A stretch of DNA of 64,000 bases from assembly GCF_024171725.1 (NCBI RefSeq), contig NZ_JAMTCG010000003.1, positions 1 to 64,000 of the forward strand, given 5' to 3'. The position numbers and the translations under genes were made by a program. The notes beneath the pieces are model-generated. The model searched no databases and was not told where the DNA came from. It saw only the letters and a list, made by a program, of their open reading frames with translations. The stretch comes from Williamsia serinedens. Its GTDB lineage: Bacteria > Actinomycetota > Actinomycetes > Mycobacteriales > Mycobacteriaceae. Below, in pieces: positions 36,363 through 44,649 of the stretch (its first letter is position 1; each line of letters begins with the position of its first letter).

Positions 36363-37817
36363 ATGAAGTTCATCCAGATGATGGACCAGCCGGTCGCCCC
36401 GGGTGGTCTCGTCGAGTGGTCCCCGTCGACGGTCGGCGGTTTCGCGCACTGGGAGAACGACACCCGCTCGACGTCACACAACCACGAAGTGCACCTGCGG
36501 GCCGCGCTCGAGCACCGCTGGCGCACCGGACGCGAGGGCGGGCGCGAGTCGTGGCTCGGGCTGGCGATCGAGTTCGACGAACCCATGTCGGTCCCGGCGA
36601 TCCGCGCCGCGCTGACACGGTGGATCGACCGACACGAGGTGCTGCGCAGTCACGTCGTCGTCAAACACGCCGGGCTGCAACGTCTCACGACCCCACCGGG
36701 GTCGGTCCGCCTGAAGATGGGGCGGGTCGGGTGGTACGCCGAGTCGGGTCCGTTGCTCGACCAGCTCGCGGGCTCGTTCGACCGGGCGACCGCCCCGCTG
36801 CAGTGGCCCGCCTACCTGTTCGCGACGGTGGCGCGTGAGCGGTCGTTCACGCTGTTGTTCGCCGGCGACCACTCGTTGCTGGACGGCTACTCGCTGATCC
36901 TCGCCCAGCACGAGCTGACCGAGCTCTACCACGCCGCGCGGGAACGTCGGGAGCCCGAACTGCCGCCCGTCGGCAGCTACGTCGACTTCAGTGCGCAGGA
37001 ACGCAGCTCGGCCGACTCCGTCGACGTCGACCACCCCGCCGTCCGGGCCTGGGCGGACTACCTCGACGCGAACGAGCACCGGATGCCGCGCTTCGACCTC
37101 GCCGACCCGGTCGTACCCGACGGGGACGATGCCGACGGGGACACACCTGATGGGGAGCCGGGACCCCCGCAGTCGTCGGTCACGCTGGAACTCCTCGACG
37201 ACGACCACGCGAACCGCTTCACCGCGGTGTGCGTCGCCGCGGGCGGGTCGTTGTTCGCCGGGATCGTCGCCGCCCTGGCCGTGGCCTACCGCGAGTGCGG
37301 AGGTGGCGACGTGTTCCGCTGCATCACGCCACGGCACACACGTACCCAGGGCCGCTGGCTCGGCGCGCTGGGCTGGTTCGTGTCGGTGACCCCCGTCGCC
37401 GTCGACTCCACGGGGACGGGGTCGTTCGCCGCGCTGGTGCAGCGCGCCACCCGGGCCCTGCGCACCACCCGCGTGGCCGCGGACGTCCCACTGTTGCGGG
37501 TGACCGAGCTCCTCGGCTACGGCGGCGCACCCTCGTTCGTCGTGTCCTTCATCGACACCCGCCACGCGCCCGACGCCGCGGCCGCCGACGCCGGCGGCGC
37601 GCGGGTGTTGCGCAGTCACAACTACTCCCCCGACGAGGTCTACATCTGGGTGAACCGGACACCGTCGGGTGTGCGCATCTCCGCCCGCTTCCCGGCCACC
37701 GGCCCGATGCACGCCGAGGTGAGCGCATTCCTGGTGCGGTTCAGCGAGATCGTGCGCGCGGTGGGTGATCAGAGCACATTCGGCCCGACCGTCCCGTGGA
37801 CGGGCACGACTCCGTGA
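36363..37817 (+). CDS. PapA-like acyltransferase, class A, copy 3 (outlying)
   Basis: 484 residues, 21 nt after the sufE-like gene. MKFIQMMDQPVAPGGLVEWSPS resembles the class A start. LLFAGDHSLLDGYSLILAQHELTELYHAA holds the active-site HxxxDG, here with Gly instead of the Ala of copies 1 and 2. HTRTQGRWLGALGWFVSVTPVAV, GAPSFVVSFIDTR and SPDEVYIWVNRTPSGVRISARFP are class A second-lobe motifs. An Asp/Gly/Pro-rich insert (about residues 258-275) is unusual. It splits the conserved sufE-accA3 junction, so it probably belongs functionally to the acyltransferase cluster upstream. Confidence 0.84.
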   Translation: MKFIQMMDQPVAPGGLVEWSPSTVGGFAHWENDTRSTSHNHEVHLRAALEHRWRTGREGGRESWLGLAIEFDEPMSVPAIRAALTRWIDRHEVLRSHVVVKHAGLQRLTTPPGSVRLKMGRVGWYAESGPLLDQLAGSFDRATAPLQWPAYLFATVARERSFTLLFAGDHSLLDGYSLILAQHELTELYHAARERREPELPPVGSYVDFSAQERSSADSVDVDHPAVRAWADYLDANEHRMPRFDLADPVVPDGDDADGDTPDGEPGPPQSSVTLELLDDDHANRFTAVCVAAGGSLFAGIVAALAVAYRECGGGDVFRCITPRHTRTQGRWLGALGWFVSVTPVAVDSTGTGSFAALVQRATRALRTTRVAADVPLLRVTELLGYGGAPSFVVSFIDTRHAPDAAAADAGGARVLRSHNYSPDEVYIWVNRTPSGVRISARFPATGPMHAEVSAFLVRFSEIVRAVGDQSTFGPTVPWTGTTP

Positions 37818-37827
37818 CGACCACCTG

Positions 37828-37855
37828 ACCGATCAATCGCTCGGTGCGTTAGGGT
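37828..37855 (+). promoter_or_regulatory. accA3 promoter with palindromic operator
   Basis: ACCGATCAATCGCTCGGT (37828-37845) is an imperfect palindrome (14 of 18 positions agree with its reverse complement). A -10-like TAGGGT follows at 37850-37855. Its TCGCTCGGT half is the reverse complement of the ACCGAGCGA half at the accD5 promoter. The leader is about 60 nt and ends in CAGGAGA before the accA3 GTG. Confidence 0.5.
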
Positions 37856-37924
37856 GCTGGTCGGGATCGCGGACCCCGGCGTCCGCGTACCCCCGATCCG
37901 CCCGCCGCACACACAGGAGACGAA

Positions 37925-39730
37925 GTGCCCAGTCACGCCAGTTCGGTGCTCAGCAAAGTTCTCGTCGCGAACCGCGGTGAGATCGCCGTGCGCGTCATCC
38001 GCGCAGCACGCGACGCCGGTCTGACGAGTGTGGCCGTCTACGCCGAGCCCGACGCCGACGCGCTGTTCGTGCACCTCGCCGACGAGGCGTTCGCGCTCGG
38101 TGGCCAGACCTCCGGCGAGTCGTACCTGAACATCGAGAAGATCGTCGACGCGGCGAAGAAGTCCGGCGCCGACGCCATCCACCCGGGTTACGGGTTCCTG
38201 TCCGAGAACGCCGACTTCGCCCAGGCCGTCATCGACGCCGGGATCACCTGGATCGGCCCGTCGCCGCAGTCCATCCGCGACCTGGGCGACAAGGTCACCG
38301 CCCGCCACATCGCACTGAAGGCGAACGCGCCGATGGCGCCGGGCACCAAGGACCCCGCCGCCAACGCCGACGAGGTCGTGGCGTTCGCGCAGGAGCACGG
38401 TGTGCCCGTCGCGATCAAGGCCGCGTTCGGCGGCGGCGGCCGCGGCATGAAGGTCGCGTACACCATCGAGGAGATCCCGGAGCTCTTCGAGTCGGCCACC
38501 CGCGAGGCGGTCGCCGCCTTCGGCCGCGGCGAGTGCTTCGTCGAGCGCTACCTCGACAAGGCCCGTCACGTCGAGGCGCAGGTCATCGCCGACCAGCACG
38601 GCAACGTCGTGGTCGCGGGCACCCGCGACTGCTCGCTGCAGCGCCGTTTCCAGAAGCTCGTCGAGGAGGCCCCGGCGCCGTTCCTGACCCCCGAACAGCG
38701 CGAGAAGATCCACTCCTCGGCCAAGGCCATCTGCCGCGAGGCGGGCTACTACGGCGCCGGCACGGTCGAGTTCCTCGTCGGCAGCGACGGCCTCGTCTCC
38801 TTCCTCGAGGTCAACACCCGCCTGCAGGTGGAGCACCCCGTCACCGAGGAGACCTCGGGTCTGGACCTCGTCCGTCAGCAGTTCCGCATCGCCGCGGGTC
38901 TGCCGTTGGAGATCACCGAGGACCCGACGCCCCGCGGACACTCCTTCGAGTTCCGCATCAACGGCGAGGACGCGGGCCGCAACTTCCTGCCCGCCCCGGG
39001 CCCGGTCACCGTCTACAACGAGCCCACCGGCCCGGGTGTGCGCGTCGACTCCGGTGTGCGCGCGGGCGACGTCATCGGCGGCCAGTTCGACTCCATGCTC
39101 GCCAAGCTCATCGTCACCGGCGAGAACCGCGAGCAGGCGCTCGAGCGCTCGCGGCGCGCGCTGGCCGAGTTCGAGGTCGAGGGCCTCGCGACCGTGCTGC
39201 CGTTCCACCGGCACATCGTGTCCAACCCGGCGTTCATCGGCGACGAGAACGGCTTCGAGGTCTACACCAAGTGGATCGAGACCGACTGGGACAACCCGAT
39301 CGAGCCCTACGCCGGCGCGCAGCCGATCGAGGAGGACGAGGCCGCACCGCGCCAGACCGTCGTCGTCGAGGTCGGCGGACGTCGGGTGGAGGTCTCGCTG
39401 CCCGGTGACCTCGCCCTGGCGACCACCAACGGCGGCGGGGGCGGCCACGCGGCCGGCGCACAGCGCAAGAAGCCCAAGGCCCGCACCCGTGCCAAGGGCG
39501 GCAACACCGCCGTCTCCGGCGACGCGATCGCCGCGCCGATGCAGGGCACCGTCGTGAAGGTCGCCGTCACCGAGGGCCAGGAGGTCTCCGCGGGCGAGCT
39601 GGTCGTCGTCCTCGAGGCGATGAAGATGGAGAACCCGGTGACCGCCCACAAGGACGGCGTCGTCACCGGTCTCGCCGTCGAGCCCGGTTCGGCCGTCACC
39701 CAGGGCACGGTCCTGCTCGAACTGAAGTGA
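37925..39730 (+). CDS. accA3: Acyl-CoA carboxylase alpha subunit AccA3 (biotin carboxylase/BCCP)
   Basis: 601 residues. The biotin carboxylase domain ([48 protein letters not shown] as the ATP-grasp loop, [14 protein letters not shown]) fills about 450 residues. A linker rich in Gly, Ala and Lys precedes the biotinyl domain with the EAMKMEN biotinylation motif near residue 566. It supplies carboxybiotin to AccD5 and probably other beta subunits. GTG 37925 follows CAGGAGA. Target of the BirA encoded at 7944. Confidence 0.97.
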   Translation: MPSHASSVLSKVLVANRGEIAVRVIRAARDAGLTSVAVYAEPDADALFVHLADEAFALGGQTSGESYLNIEKIVDAAKKSGADAIHPGYGFLSENADFAQAVIDAGITWIGPSPQSIRDLGDKVTARHIALKANAPMAPGTKDPAANADEVVAFAQEHGVPVAIKAAFGGGGRGMKVAYTIEEIPELFESATREAVAAFGRGECFVERYLDKARHVEAQVIADQHGNVVVAGTRDCSLQRRFQKLVEEAPAPFLTPEQREKIHSSAKAICREAGYYGAGTVEFLVGSDGLVSFLEVNTRLQVEHPVTEETSGLDLVRQQFRIAAGLPLEITEDPTPRGHSFEFRINGEDAGRNFLPAPGPVTVYNEPTGPGVRVDSGVRAGDVIGGQFDSMLAKLIVTGENREQALERSRRALAEFEVEGLATVLPFHRHIVSNPAFIGDENGFEVYTKWIETDWDNPIEPYAGAQPIEEDEAAPRQTVVVEVGGRRVEVSLPGDLALATTNGGGGGHAAGAQRKKPKARTRAKGGNTAVSGDAIAAPMQGTVVKVAVTEGQEVSAGELVVVLEAMKMENPVTAHKDGVVTGLAVEPGSAVTQGTVLLELK

Positions 39731-39758
39731 CGTCGCGCCCCGCGGCGCCGTCGTCGCC

Positions 39759-40142
39759 GTGAGCGCGGCGATGGACCCGGTCGAGATCAACGCCGGGGCC
39801 TGGTACCTGCGCGCCCTGCGGGACGACGAGCGTGTCACCGACGTGCCCGCGCTGGGCACGCTCGTCGACGCCGACGTCCTCGGCGGCGACCCGCCCGCCG
39901 AGGCGGTCGTCCACGCGGCCGACGGATGGCGTGACGGCAGCAGGTTGACGTGGGCCGTGTGCGTGCCGGCGACCGGCGAGATGGTCGCGCTGATCGTCCT
40001 CGTCCCCGACGACACCACGGGCACAGCCCGACTCGTCCGTGCGACGACACCGGCCGACGGCGCCGACGGGGCGCTCGACGCGGGACTCGCCGCTGTCGGC
40101 CGATTCGCCGACGGCGCGCTCGGGCTGCGGGTGGTCGAGTAG
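39759..40142 (+). CDS. Small unknown protein downstream of accA3
   Basis: 127 residues from the GTG at 39759, 28 nt after accA3 and probably in its operon. The start MSAAMDPVEINAGAWYLRALRDDERVTDVPALG has a faint resemblance to N-terminal strands of GNAT acetyltransferases, and LTWAVCVPATGEMVALIVLV is a strand pair, but no acetyl-CoA binding loop is evident. I do not recognise it. Codon use is normal, so it is probably a real gene. Confidence 0.62.
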   Translation: MSAAMDPVEINAGAWYLRALRDDERVTDVPALGTLVDADVLGGDPPAEAVVHAADGWRDGSRLTWAVCVPATGEMVALIVLVPDDTTGTARLVRATTPADGADGALDAGLAAVGRFADGALGLRVVE

Positions 40143-40224
40143 AGTTTCGCCGGGTCGAACGGAACGCAGGTCGCATCGGCGACCGCGGACCGCGGGGGCG
40201 GTTCTCGTGACAGTAAGGACGACA

Positions 40225-41283
40225 GTGCTCACTTCCACCACCCCGGCGGGTGCCCGCCACGGCCGTCTGCGCCGCATGACACGCGTCGCCGTCGTCGCCG
40301 GGGCACTCGCCGCCGGCCTGCTGGCCCCCACCGCCGTCGCCGGCGCCGATCCCGGTCTGCCCGCCACGGGCGCCCGGTCCGCCGACGGCTCGGAGCTGGT
40401 GAAGGTCACCCGGGTCGACGCCCGGCGTCTCGACATCACCGTGCGCTCGGCCGCCATGAGCCGGGACATCCCGCTGTCGGTGATCCTCCCCCGCGACCGC
40501 AGCAAGCCCCGCCCGGTCTTCTACCTCCTCAACGGCGCCGGTGGCGGCGAGGACGCGGCGACGTGGCAGCGTCAGACCGACGTCGTGCAGTTCTTCGGCG
40601 ACAAGGACGTCACCGTCGTGACGCCGAACGCGGGCGCGTACACCTACTACACCGACTGGCAGCGCGACGACCCGGTGCTCGGCCGCAACAAGTGGTCGAC
40701 CTTCCTCGGCACCGAGCTGCCGCCCATCATGGACGCGGCGTTCGATGGGTCCGGCAAGAACGCGATCGCCGGGATCTCGTCGTCGGGGACCTCGGTGCTC
40801 GACCTCGGGATCGAGCACCCCGGCGTCTACCGGGCCGTCGGCGCCTACAGCGGATGTGCCTCGACGGCCGGTCCCGCCGGTCAGACCTACGTGCGCCTCG
40901 TCGTGTCGTCGCGCGGTGGCGCGAACCCCGAGAACATGTGGGGCCCGTACAACGGCCAGGGGTGGCGTGATCACGACGCGATCCTGAACGCGGCCAAGCT
41001 GCGGGGGCTGAGCCTATGGATCTCGAGCTCGTCGGGTCTGCCCGGGAAGTACGACAACCCGCAGTCGATCCAGCCCGGGACGAGCCTCGACCAGCAGATC
41101 ATCCTCGGCGGGCCGATCGAGGCCGCGGTCAACCAGTGCACCCACCAGCTCGCCGATCGGCTCCGCGCGCTGAGGATCCCGTTCACCGCGGACTTCCCGC
41201 CGCAGGGCACGCACTCGTGGCTGTACTGGCAGGACCAGCTGCACCGCTCGTGGCCGCAGATCGGGCGCGCCATCGGCGCCTGA
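40225..41283 (+). CDS. Secreted Ag85/mycolyltransferase-like esterase, copy 2
   Basis: 352 residues. GTG 40225 sits six bases after AAGGA; GTG 40207 is an upstream alternative. Arg-rich n-region (RHGRLRRMTR), hydrophobic core VAVVAGALAAGLLAPTAVAGA, then a cleavage site near residue 45. The domain has TYYTDWQRDDPVLGRNKWSTFLGTELPPIMD, GISSSGTSVL with the nucleophile Ser and GTHSWLYWQDQLHRSWPQIG with the His, all close to copy 1 at 20346. A -10-like TAGAGT lies at 40140-40145. A mycoloyl or acyl transfer role in the envelope is inferred. Confidence 0.86.
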   Translation: MLTSTTPAGARHGRLRRMTRVAVVAGALAAGLLAPTAVAGADPGLPATGARSADGSELVKVTRVDARRLDITVRSAAMSRDIPLSVILPRDRSKPRPVFYLLNGAGGGEDAATWQRQTDVVQFFGDKDVTVVTPNAGAYTYYTDWQRDDPVLGRNKWSTFLGTELPPIMDAAFDGSGKNAIAGISSSGTSVLDLGIEHPGVYRAVGAYSGCASTAGPAGQTYVRLVVSSRGGANPENMWGPYNGQGWRDHDAILNAAKLRGLSLWISSSSGLPGKYDNPQSIQPGTSLDQQIILGGPIEAAVNQCTHQLADRLRALRIPFTADFPPQGTHSWLYWQDQLHRSWPQIGRAIGA

Positions 41284-41317
41284 GCGCGACGCCAGCCCGC
41301 CGAGTGGGCCGAAATCA

Positions 41318-41479
41318 GTCGCCGAGCGTGCACCAGATCCCCCCGACCGTGCGGTAGATCGCCTCGACCGTGCACTACATGCACCCGGTCGCGATGTTCT
41401 GCCCACTCGGTGCGCATCGTCTGCACGCTGGACGGAATCTGGTGCACGATCGACGGAATCGAGTGCACGCTGGGCGGAC
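41318..41479. repeat. Inverted array of degenerate 21-nt units at a convergent junction
   Basis: Left arm (41318-41385) has three units of the type GCGTGCACCAGATC spaced exactly 21 nt (41326, 41347, 41368). Right arm (41409-41479) has three units of the type TGCACGATCGACGGAATC, also 21 nt apart (41422, 41443, 41464). The arms are imperfect reverse complements around a 23 nt loop, so the whole forms one long hairpin. It fills the gap between the secreted esterase (plus) and the acyl-CoA dehydrogenase (minus), and could end transcription from both sides. Confidence 0.7.
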
Positions 41480-41539
41480 ATGACGAAGCGGCGCCCGATC
41501 CCCACGGGGACCGGGCGCCGTCGTCGTGTGTCGGGTGGG

Positions 41540-42760
41540 TCAGCCCGCGAGCAGACCCTTCGCCACGTGGGTCACCTGGATCTCGTTGCTGCCCGCGTAG
41601 ATCATCAGCGACTTCGCGTCGCGGGCGAGCTGCTCCACGCGGTATTCGGCCATGTACCCGTTGCCGCCGAACAGCTGCACCGCCTCCATCGCGACGTCGG
41701 TGGCCGCCTTCGACGAGTACAGCTTCATCGCCGACGCCTCGGCCAGGCTGATCGACTTCTTGTCCCTGCCACGCTCGAGCGCGCTGAAGATCATGTTCTG
41801 CACGTTGATCCGCGCGATCTCCATCTCGGCGAGCTTGAGCTGGATGAGCTGGAACTGCCCGATGTTCTTGCCCCACAGCGTGCGGTTGCGGGCGTAGTCG
41901 ACCGACAGCCGGAGGCACTCGTTGATGATGCCCAGCGACAACGCGGCGATCCCGATCCGCTCCATGGTGAAGCCGGCCTTCGCGCCCTCGCCGCCGCGGA
42001 TGTCCGCACCGGTGTCCTCGGTCTCGCCGAGCAGCCGGTCCGGCGACACGCGCACGTTGTCGAAGAAGAGCTCACCGGTGGGCGAGCTCATCATGCCCAT
42101 CTTCTTGAACGGCTTGCCCTGCGTGAGGCCCTCCATGCCCTTGTCGAGGACGAACGACAGGACCTTGCGGTCACGGATGGGGGTGCCGTCGCCCTCGTCG
42201 AGCTTGGCGAACACGACGATCGTGTCGGCGTAGGGGCCGTTGGTGATGAACGTCTTCTGACCCTTGAGGATGTAGTCGTCGCCGTCCCGCTTGACGGTCG
42301 TCTTCATGCCGCCCAACGCATCTGAACCCGAGTCGGGCTCGGTGATGGCCCACGCGCCGATCTTCTCGAGGGTGACGAGCTCGGGCAGCCACCGCTTCTT
42401 CTGCGCCAGCGTGCCCTTCGACCGGATCGTCCCGACGGTGAGCTGACAGACGCCGAGCGAGGCGATGATGCCGAGGCTGACGCCGGCGAGCTCGGTGTTG
42501 AGCAGCATGAAGGTGCTGTCCCCCAGGCCTCCGCTGACGGCACCGGGCTTCGCGTCGCCGGTCGCCTCCGACTCCAGCTCCCGCTCGAGCCCCTCCCGTG
42601 CCATCTGGTCGACGCCGAAAGTGGTGTAGAGCTTCCGCGCGATGTCGTACGGCGGCAGCACACCGGTCTCGAGCTCGTCGAGGTGCGGACGCACCTCCTT
42701 GTCGATGAAGCCGCGCAACGCATCGCGGATCATCAGATCCTCGTCGGACCACTCGTACAT
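41540..42760 (-). CDS. Acyl-CoA dehydrogenase (isovaleryl/long-chain type)
   Basis: 406 residues. WAITEPDSGSDALGGM and FITNGPYADTIVVFAK are FAD-domain motifs; RTLWGKNIGQFQLIQLKLAEM and VQLFGGNGYMAEYRVEQLARDAKSLMIYAGSNEIQ form the C-terminal domain. The usual C-terminal catalytic Glu (YEG) is replaced by Ala (YAG); a Glu in GFTMERIGIAALSLG instead occupies the alternative site used by isovaleryl- and long-chain enzymes. Start ATG 42760 follows GAGGGAG. A 20-bp palindrome at 42788 lies in its promoter. The exact chain specificity is unknown. Confidence 0.92.
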   Translation of the reverse strand: MYEWSDEDLMIRDALRGFIDKEVRPHLDELETGVLPPYDIARKLYTTFGVDQMAREGLERELESEATGDAKPGAVSGGLGDSTFMLLNTELAGVSLGIIASLGVCQLTVGTIRSKGTLAQKKRWLPELVTLEKIGAWAITEPDSGSDALGGMKTTVKRDGDDYILKGQKTFITNGPYADTIVVFAKLDEGDGTPIRDRKVLSFVLDKGMEGLTQGKPFKKMGMMSSPTGELFFDNVRVSPDRLLGETEDTGADIRGGEGAKAGFTMERIGIAALSLGIINECLRLSVDYARNRTLWGKNIGQFQLIQLKLAEMEIARINVQNMIFSALERGRDKKSISLAEASAMKLYSSKAATDVAMEAVQLFGGNGYMAEYRVEQLARDAKSLMIYAGSNEIQVTHVAKGLLAG

Positions 42761-42787
42761 GGCACTCCCTCGTCGTGTCTGCCCGTG

Positions 42788-42807
42788 AACTGAATGACGT
42801 TTCAGTT
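42788..42807 (-). promoter_or_regulatory. Perfect-arm palindromic operator upstream of acyl-CoA dehydrogenase
   Basis: AACTGAATGACGTTTCAGTT has perfect seven-base arms (AACTGAA/TTCAGTT) around six bases, 28 nt upstream of the dehydrogenase ATG. This size and position fit a TetR-family repressor responding to acyl-CoA or a fatty acid. No TetR gene is in the window. Confidence 0.5.
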
Positions 42808-42823
42808 TTCCCGAGCCACGATG

Positions 42824-43336
42824 TCATCCACGGATGGAAATGTCCACCGTCCACGTCGAGGCGGGTGGGATGTCGACGCCGAAGAAGCCCGCGGCGCCGA
42901 CGTCGCGGTGGAGCGCGACCGCGGCCTGGACCACGGGCTTCGCCACGACGACGACACCCTCGGGGGCCGGCGGCAGATCGCCGAGCCGTGTGCGGACGCG
43001 GCCGAGGAACGCGGCCACCGACTCCCCGCCGTGCGGAGCGGCGTGGGGGTCGGTGAACCATGCGTGCAGCTCGGCCGGCGGGATCTCCTCCGGGCGACGG
43101 CCGACCCAGGACCCGAGGTCGATGCTGCGCAACGCGTCGTCGACACGCACCCCGTCGGCGAGGAGCGCAGCGGTCTCGCGGACGGACGACTCCGGTCCGC
43201 AGATCGCGAGCGGGCACCGGAGATCGAGCGACGAGACGTCGCGTCGCCCACGCTCGTCGAGCGACCGGCCCTCATCGCCGAAGGACAGGGCCCGATTGGG
43301 CCCGGTGCGTCCCGCGGCGACGAGGGTGAAGGTCAG
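42824..43336 (-). CDS. Degenerate histidine-phosphatase-superfamily protein
   Basis: About 170 residues. The overall layout follows histidine phosphatases: a strand ending in LVAAGRTG where LVRHGET is expected, LDERGRRDV, a CGPESSVRETAALL segment matching the SP.xRAxxTA helix, HGGESVAAFLGRV, and VVVVAKPVVQAAVAL where the second catalytic His is expected. Both catalytic histidines are missing. No ATG or GTG lies near the start; a CTG at 43336 overlapping the cbtA stop (CTGA) gives the expected N-terminus. It is the third gene after cbtB and cbtA. Confidence 0.7.
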   Translation of the reverse strand: MTFTLVAAGRTGPNRALSFGDEGRSLDERGRRDVSSLDLRCPLAICGPESSVRETAALLADGVRVDDALRSIDLGSWVGRRPEEIPPAELHAWFTDPHAAPHGGESVAAFLGRVRTRLGDLPPAPEGVVVVAKPVVQAAVALHRDVGAAGFFGVDIPPASTWTVDISIRG

Positions 43337-44154
43337 CGCAGCGCCCCGACCTCGGACGTCGTTCGCGACGAGTCGGCGTCGGCGCGGCGCGCGATGCGGG
43401 TCAGCACCACGGCGAACACCAGTCCGAGGACCGACCACAGGATCATCTGGTTCGCCAGCGACAGGAACCGGAAGTCGCCGATCACGTCGCCCGGGAACCC
43501 GGGGTAGACGATGGTCTCGCCCGAGCGCAGCGCGGTCGGCACCTCGTCGAACGACGGCAGCGCCGCCATCGCGACACCCGTCCCGACGACGTACGCGGCG
43601 ACGCCCGAGACCAGCGCCCACAGACCCCCGAGACGGGGCATCAGCCAGAAGGCCAACACGACCGCGGCGATCGCGAGTGCCACCGAGACCAGCGTCATCG
43701 TGAGGTACGACCCGCTGCGCGCGCCGATGGTGTCGTCGTGCCCGACGGCGGGCGGGTTGGCGGGGTACTTGGCGAACGGCACCAGGTAGACGGCGACGAA
43801 CCCGCCGAACGCCAGCGCGCCCGCGACCCAGCGGGGATCGACGAGCGGGTGACGTCGCCCGACGTACGCCCAGAGGACCGTGAACGCGACGGCGAACAGT
43901 GCACCCATCGCAAGACCGAAGACCACCGACCCCACGCCGGCGCCGATGTTCTCCTGCACCGACCGAGTGAACAGTTCGCCGTGCTCGTGTGCGCCGTGGT
44001 CGCCGGCGAGCATCTCCTCGGCGTGGCTGCGGCCGCTCTCGTAGTCGATGGCCTTGCCCACCTGCGGCTCGATGAACACGCGGGCGAACACGTACGCGAC
44101 GATGCCGGCGACGAGACCTGCGATCAGTCCGCCGCCGATGAACTTCTTCTCCAT
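43333..44154 (-). CDS. cbtA: Cobalt transporter subunit CbtA
   Basis: 273 residues with about six membrane helices: FIGGGLIAGLVAGIVAYVFARVFIEP at the start, GSVVFGLAMGALFAVAFTVLWAYVG, WVAGALAFGGFVAVYLVPFAKYPANPP, and others. A His-rich loop (GDHGAHEHGE, around residue 50) and FAKYPANPPAVGHDDTIGARS are typical of CbtA, the predicted cobalt transporter of B12-using bacteria. It lies 16 nt after cbtB under a cobalamin riboswitch, which fits cobalt uptake for B12 synthesis. Confidence 0.88.
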   Translation of the reverse strand: MEKKFIGGGLIAGLVAGIVAYVFARVFIEPQVGKAIDYESGRSHAEEMLAGDHGAHEHGELFTRSVQENIGAGVGSVVFGLAMGALFAVAFTVLWAYVGRRHPLVDPRWVAGALAFGGFVAVYLVPFAKYPANPPAVGHDDTIGARSGSYLTMTLVSVALAIAAVVLAFWLMPRLGGLWALVSGVAAYVVGTGVAMAALPSFDEVPTALRSGETIVYPGFPGDVIGDFRFLSLANQMILWSVLGLVFAVVLTRIARRADADSSRTTSEVGALR

Positions 44155-44170
44155 CTGTCCGGTGCCCCGC

Positions 44171-44410
44171 TCAGTGGCAGGGGAAGCCGAGGAAGTGCCG
44201 TGCGTCGTGCACGAACTCGTGGACGTGGGTGTCGGACCCGAAGACCGACACCGCGCCCTGGTCGTACCCGAGGAAGTAATAGGCGAGCGCCGCGAGTGCG
44301 GTGGTCGCGGTGAGCCACAGCGCGGTCTCCATCGCGGAGACGTCCGCGGTGTCGAGCTGCAGGACCCGGGCCGTGCCGCGCGGGGCGGACAGCGAGGACA
44401 TCTGGGACAT
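44171..44410 (-). CDS. cbtB: Cobalt transporter subunit CbtB
   Basis: 79 residues, single membrane helix (METALWLTATTALAALAYYFLGYDQG) and a His-rich C-terminus VHEFVHDARHFLGFPCH, the metal-binding tail that defines CbtB. The ATG at 44410 follows GAGAGGAG. It is the first gene behind the cobalamin riboswitch, so expression should fall when adenosylcobalamin is plentiful. Confidence 0.9.
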   Translation of the reverse strand: MSQMSSLSAPRGTARVLQLDTADVSAMETALWLTATTALAALAYYFLGYDQGAVSVFGSDTHVHEFVHDARHFLGFPCH

Positions 44411-44464
44411 GGGCGGAACTCCTCTCGTGGGATGACGCGTCCCACGTGGTGCGGATGAGATGAC

Positions 44465-44600
44465 CGGGCGGCGGCGATCTGACTCGACGTGCGGTGACCC
44501 GCACCCCTCACAGTGGCGCGACCGTCCCGGATTCCCACCGGGTTCCCCGGCCGCTCGGCTGGGCTGACCCTATGTGTCGCGATCCGCGGTGGCAACAGGC
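44465..44600 (-). ncRNA. Cobalamin (B12) riboswitch upstream of cbtB
   Basis: On the minus strand the core reads CCCGGTGGGAATCCGGGAC (hairpin with the conserved AATCC), then GCCACTGTGA, the B12-box-like loop that is the hallmark of the family, and a 3' element GAGTCAGATCGCCGCC (44484-44469). A hairpin with arms GTGGGA/TCCCAC lies just before the Shine-Dalgarno of cbtB and no U-run follows it, so control of translation is more likely than termination. The outer boundaries are approximate. Confidence 0.85.
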
Positions 44601-44649
44601 CCCGCCGGTGGCACGAGGGACTGTCGGACCGCAGGGGGATGATGGAGCG

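Noticed and set aside
41318-41479. CRISPR array
   Set aside because: Units are contiguous, degenerate and change direction in the middle; there are no unique spacers and no cas genes.
44494-44649. Upstream in-frame ATG that would lengthen Lhr by 52 residues
   Set aside because: The extension has no helicase similarity and would overlap the conserved riboswitch; ATG 44650 matches the family start.
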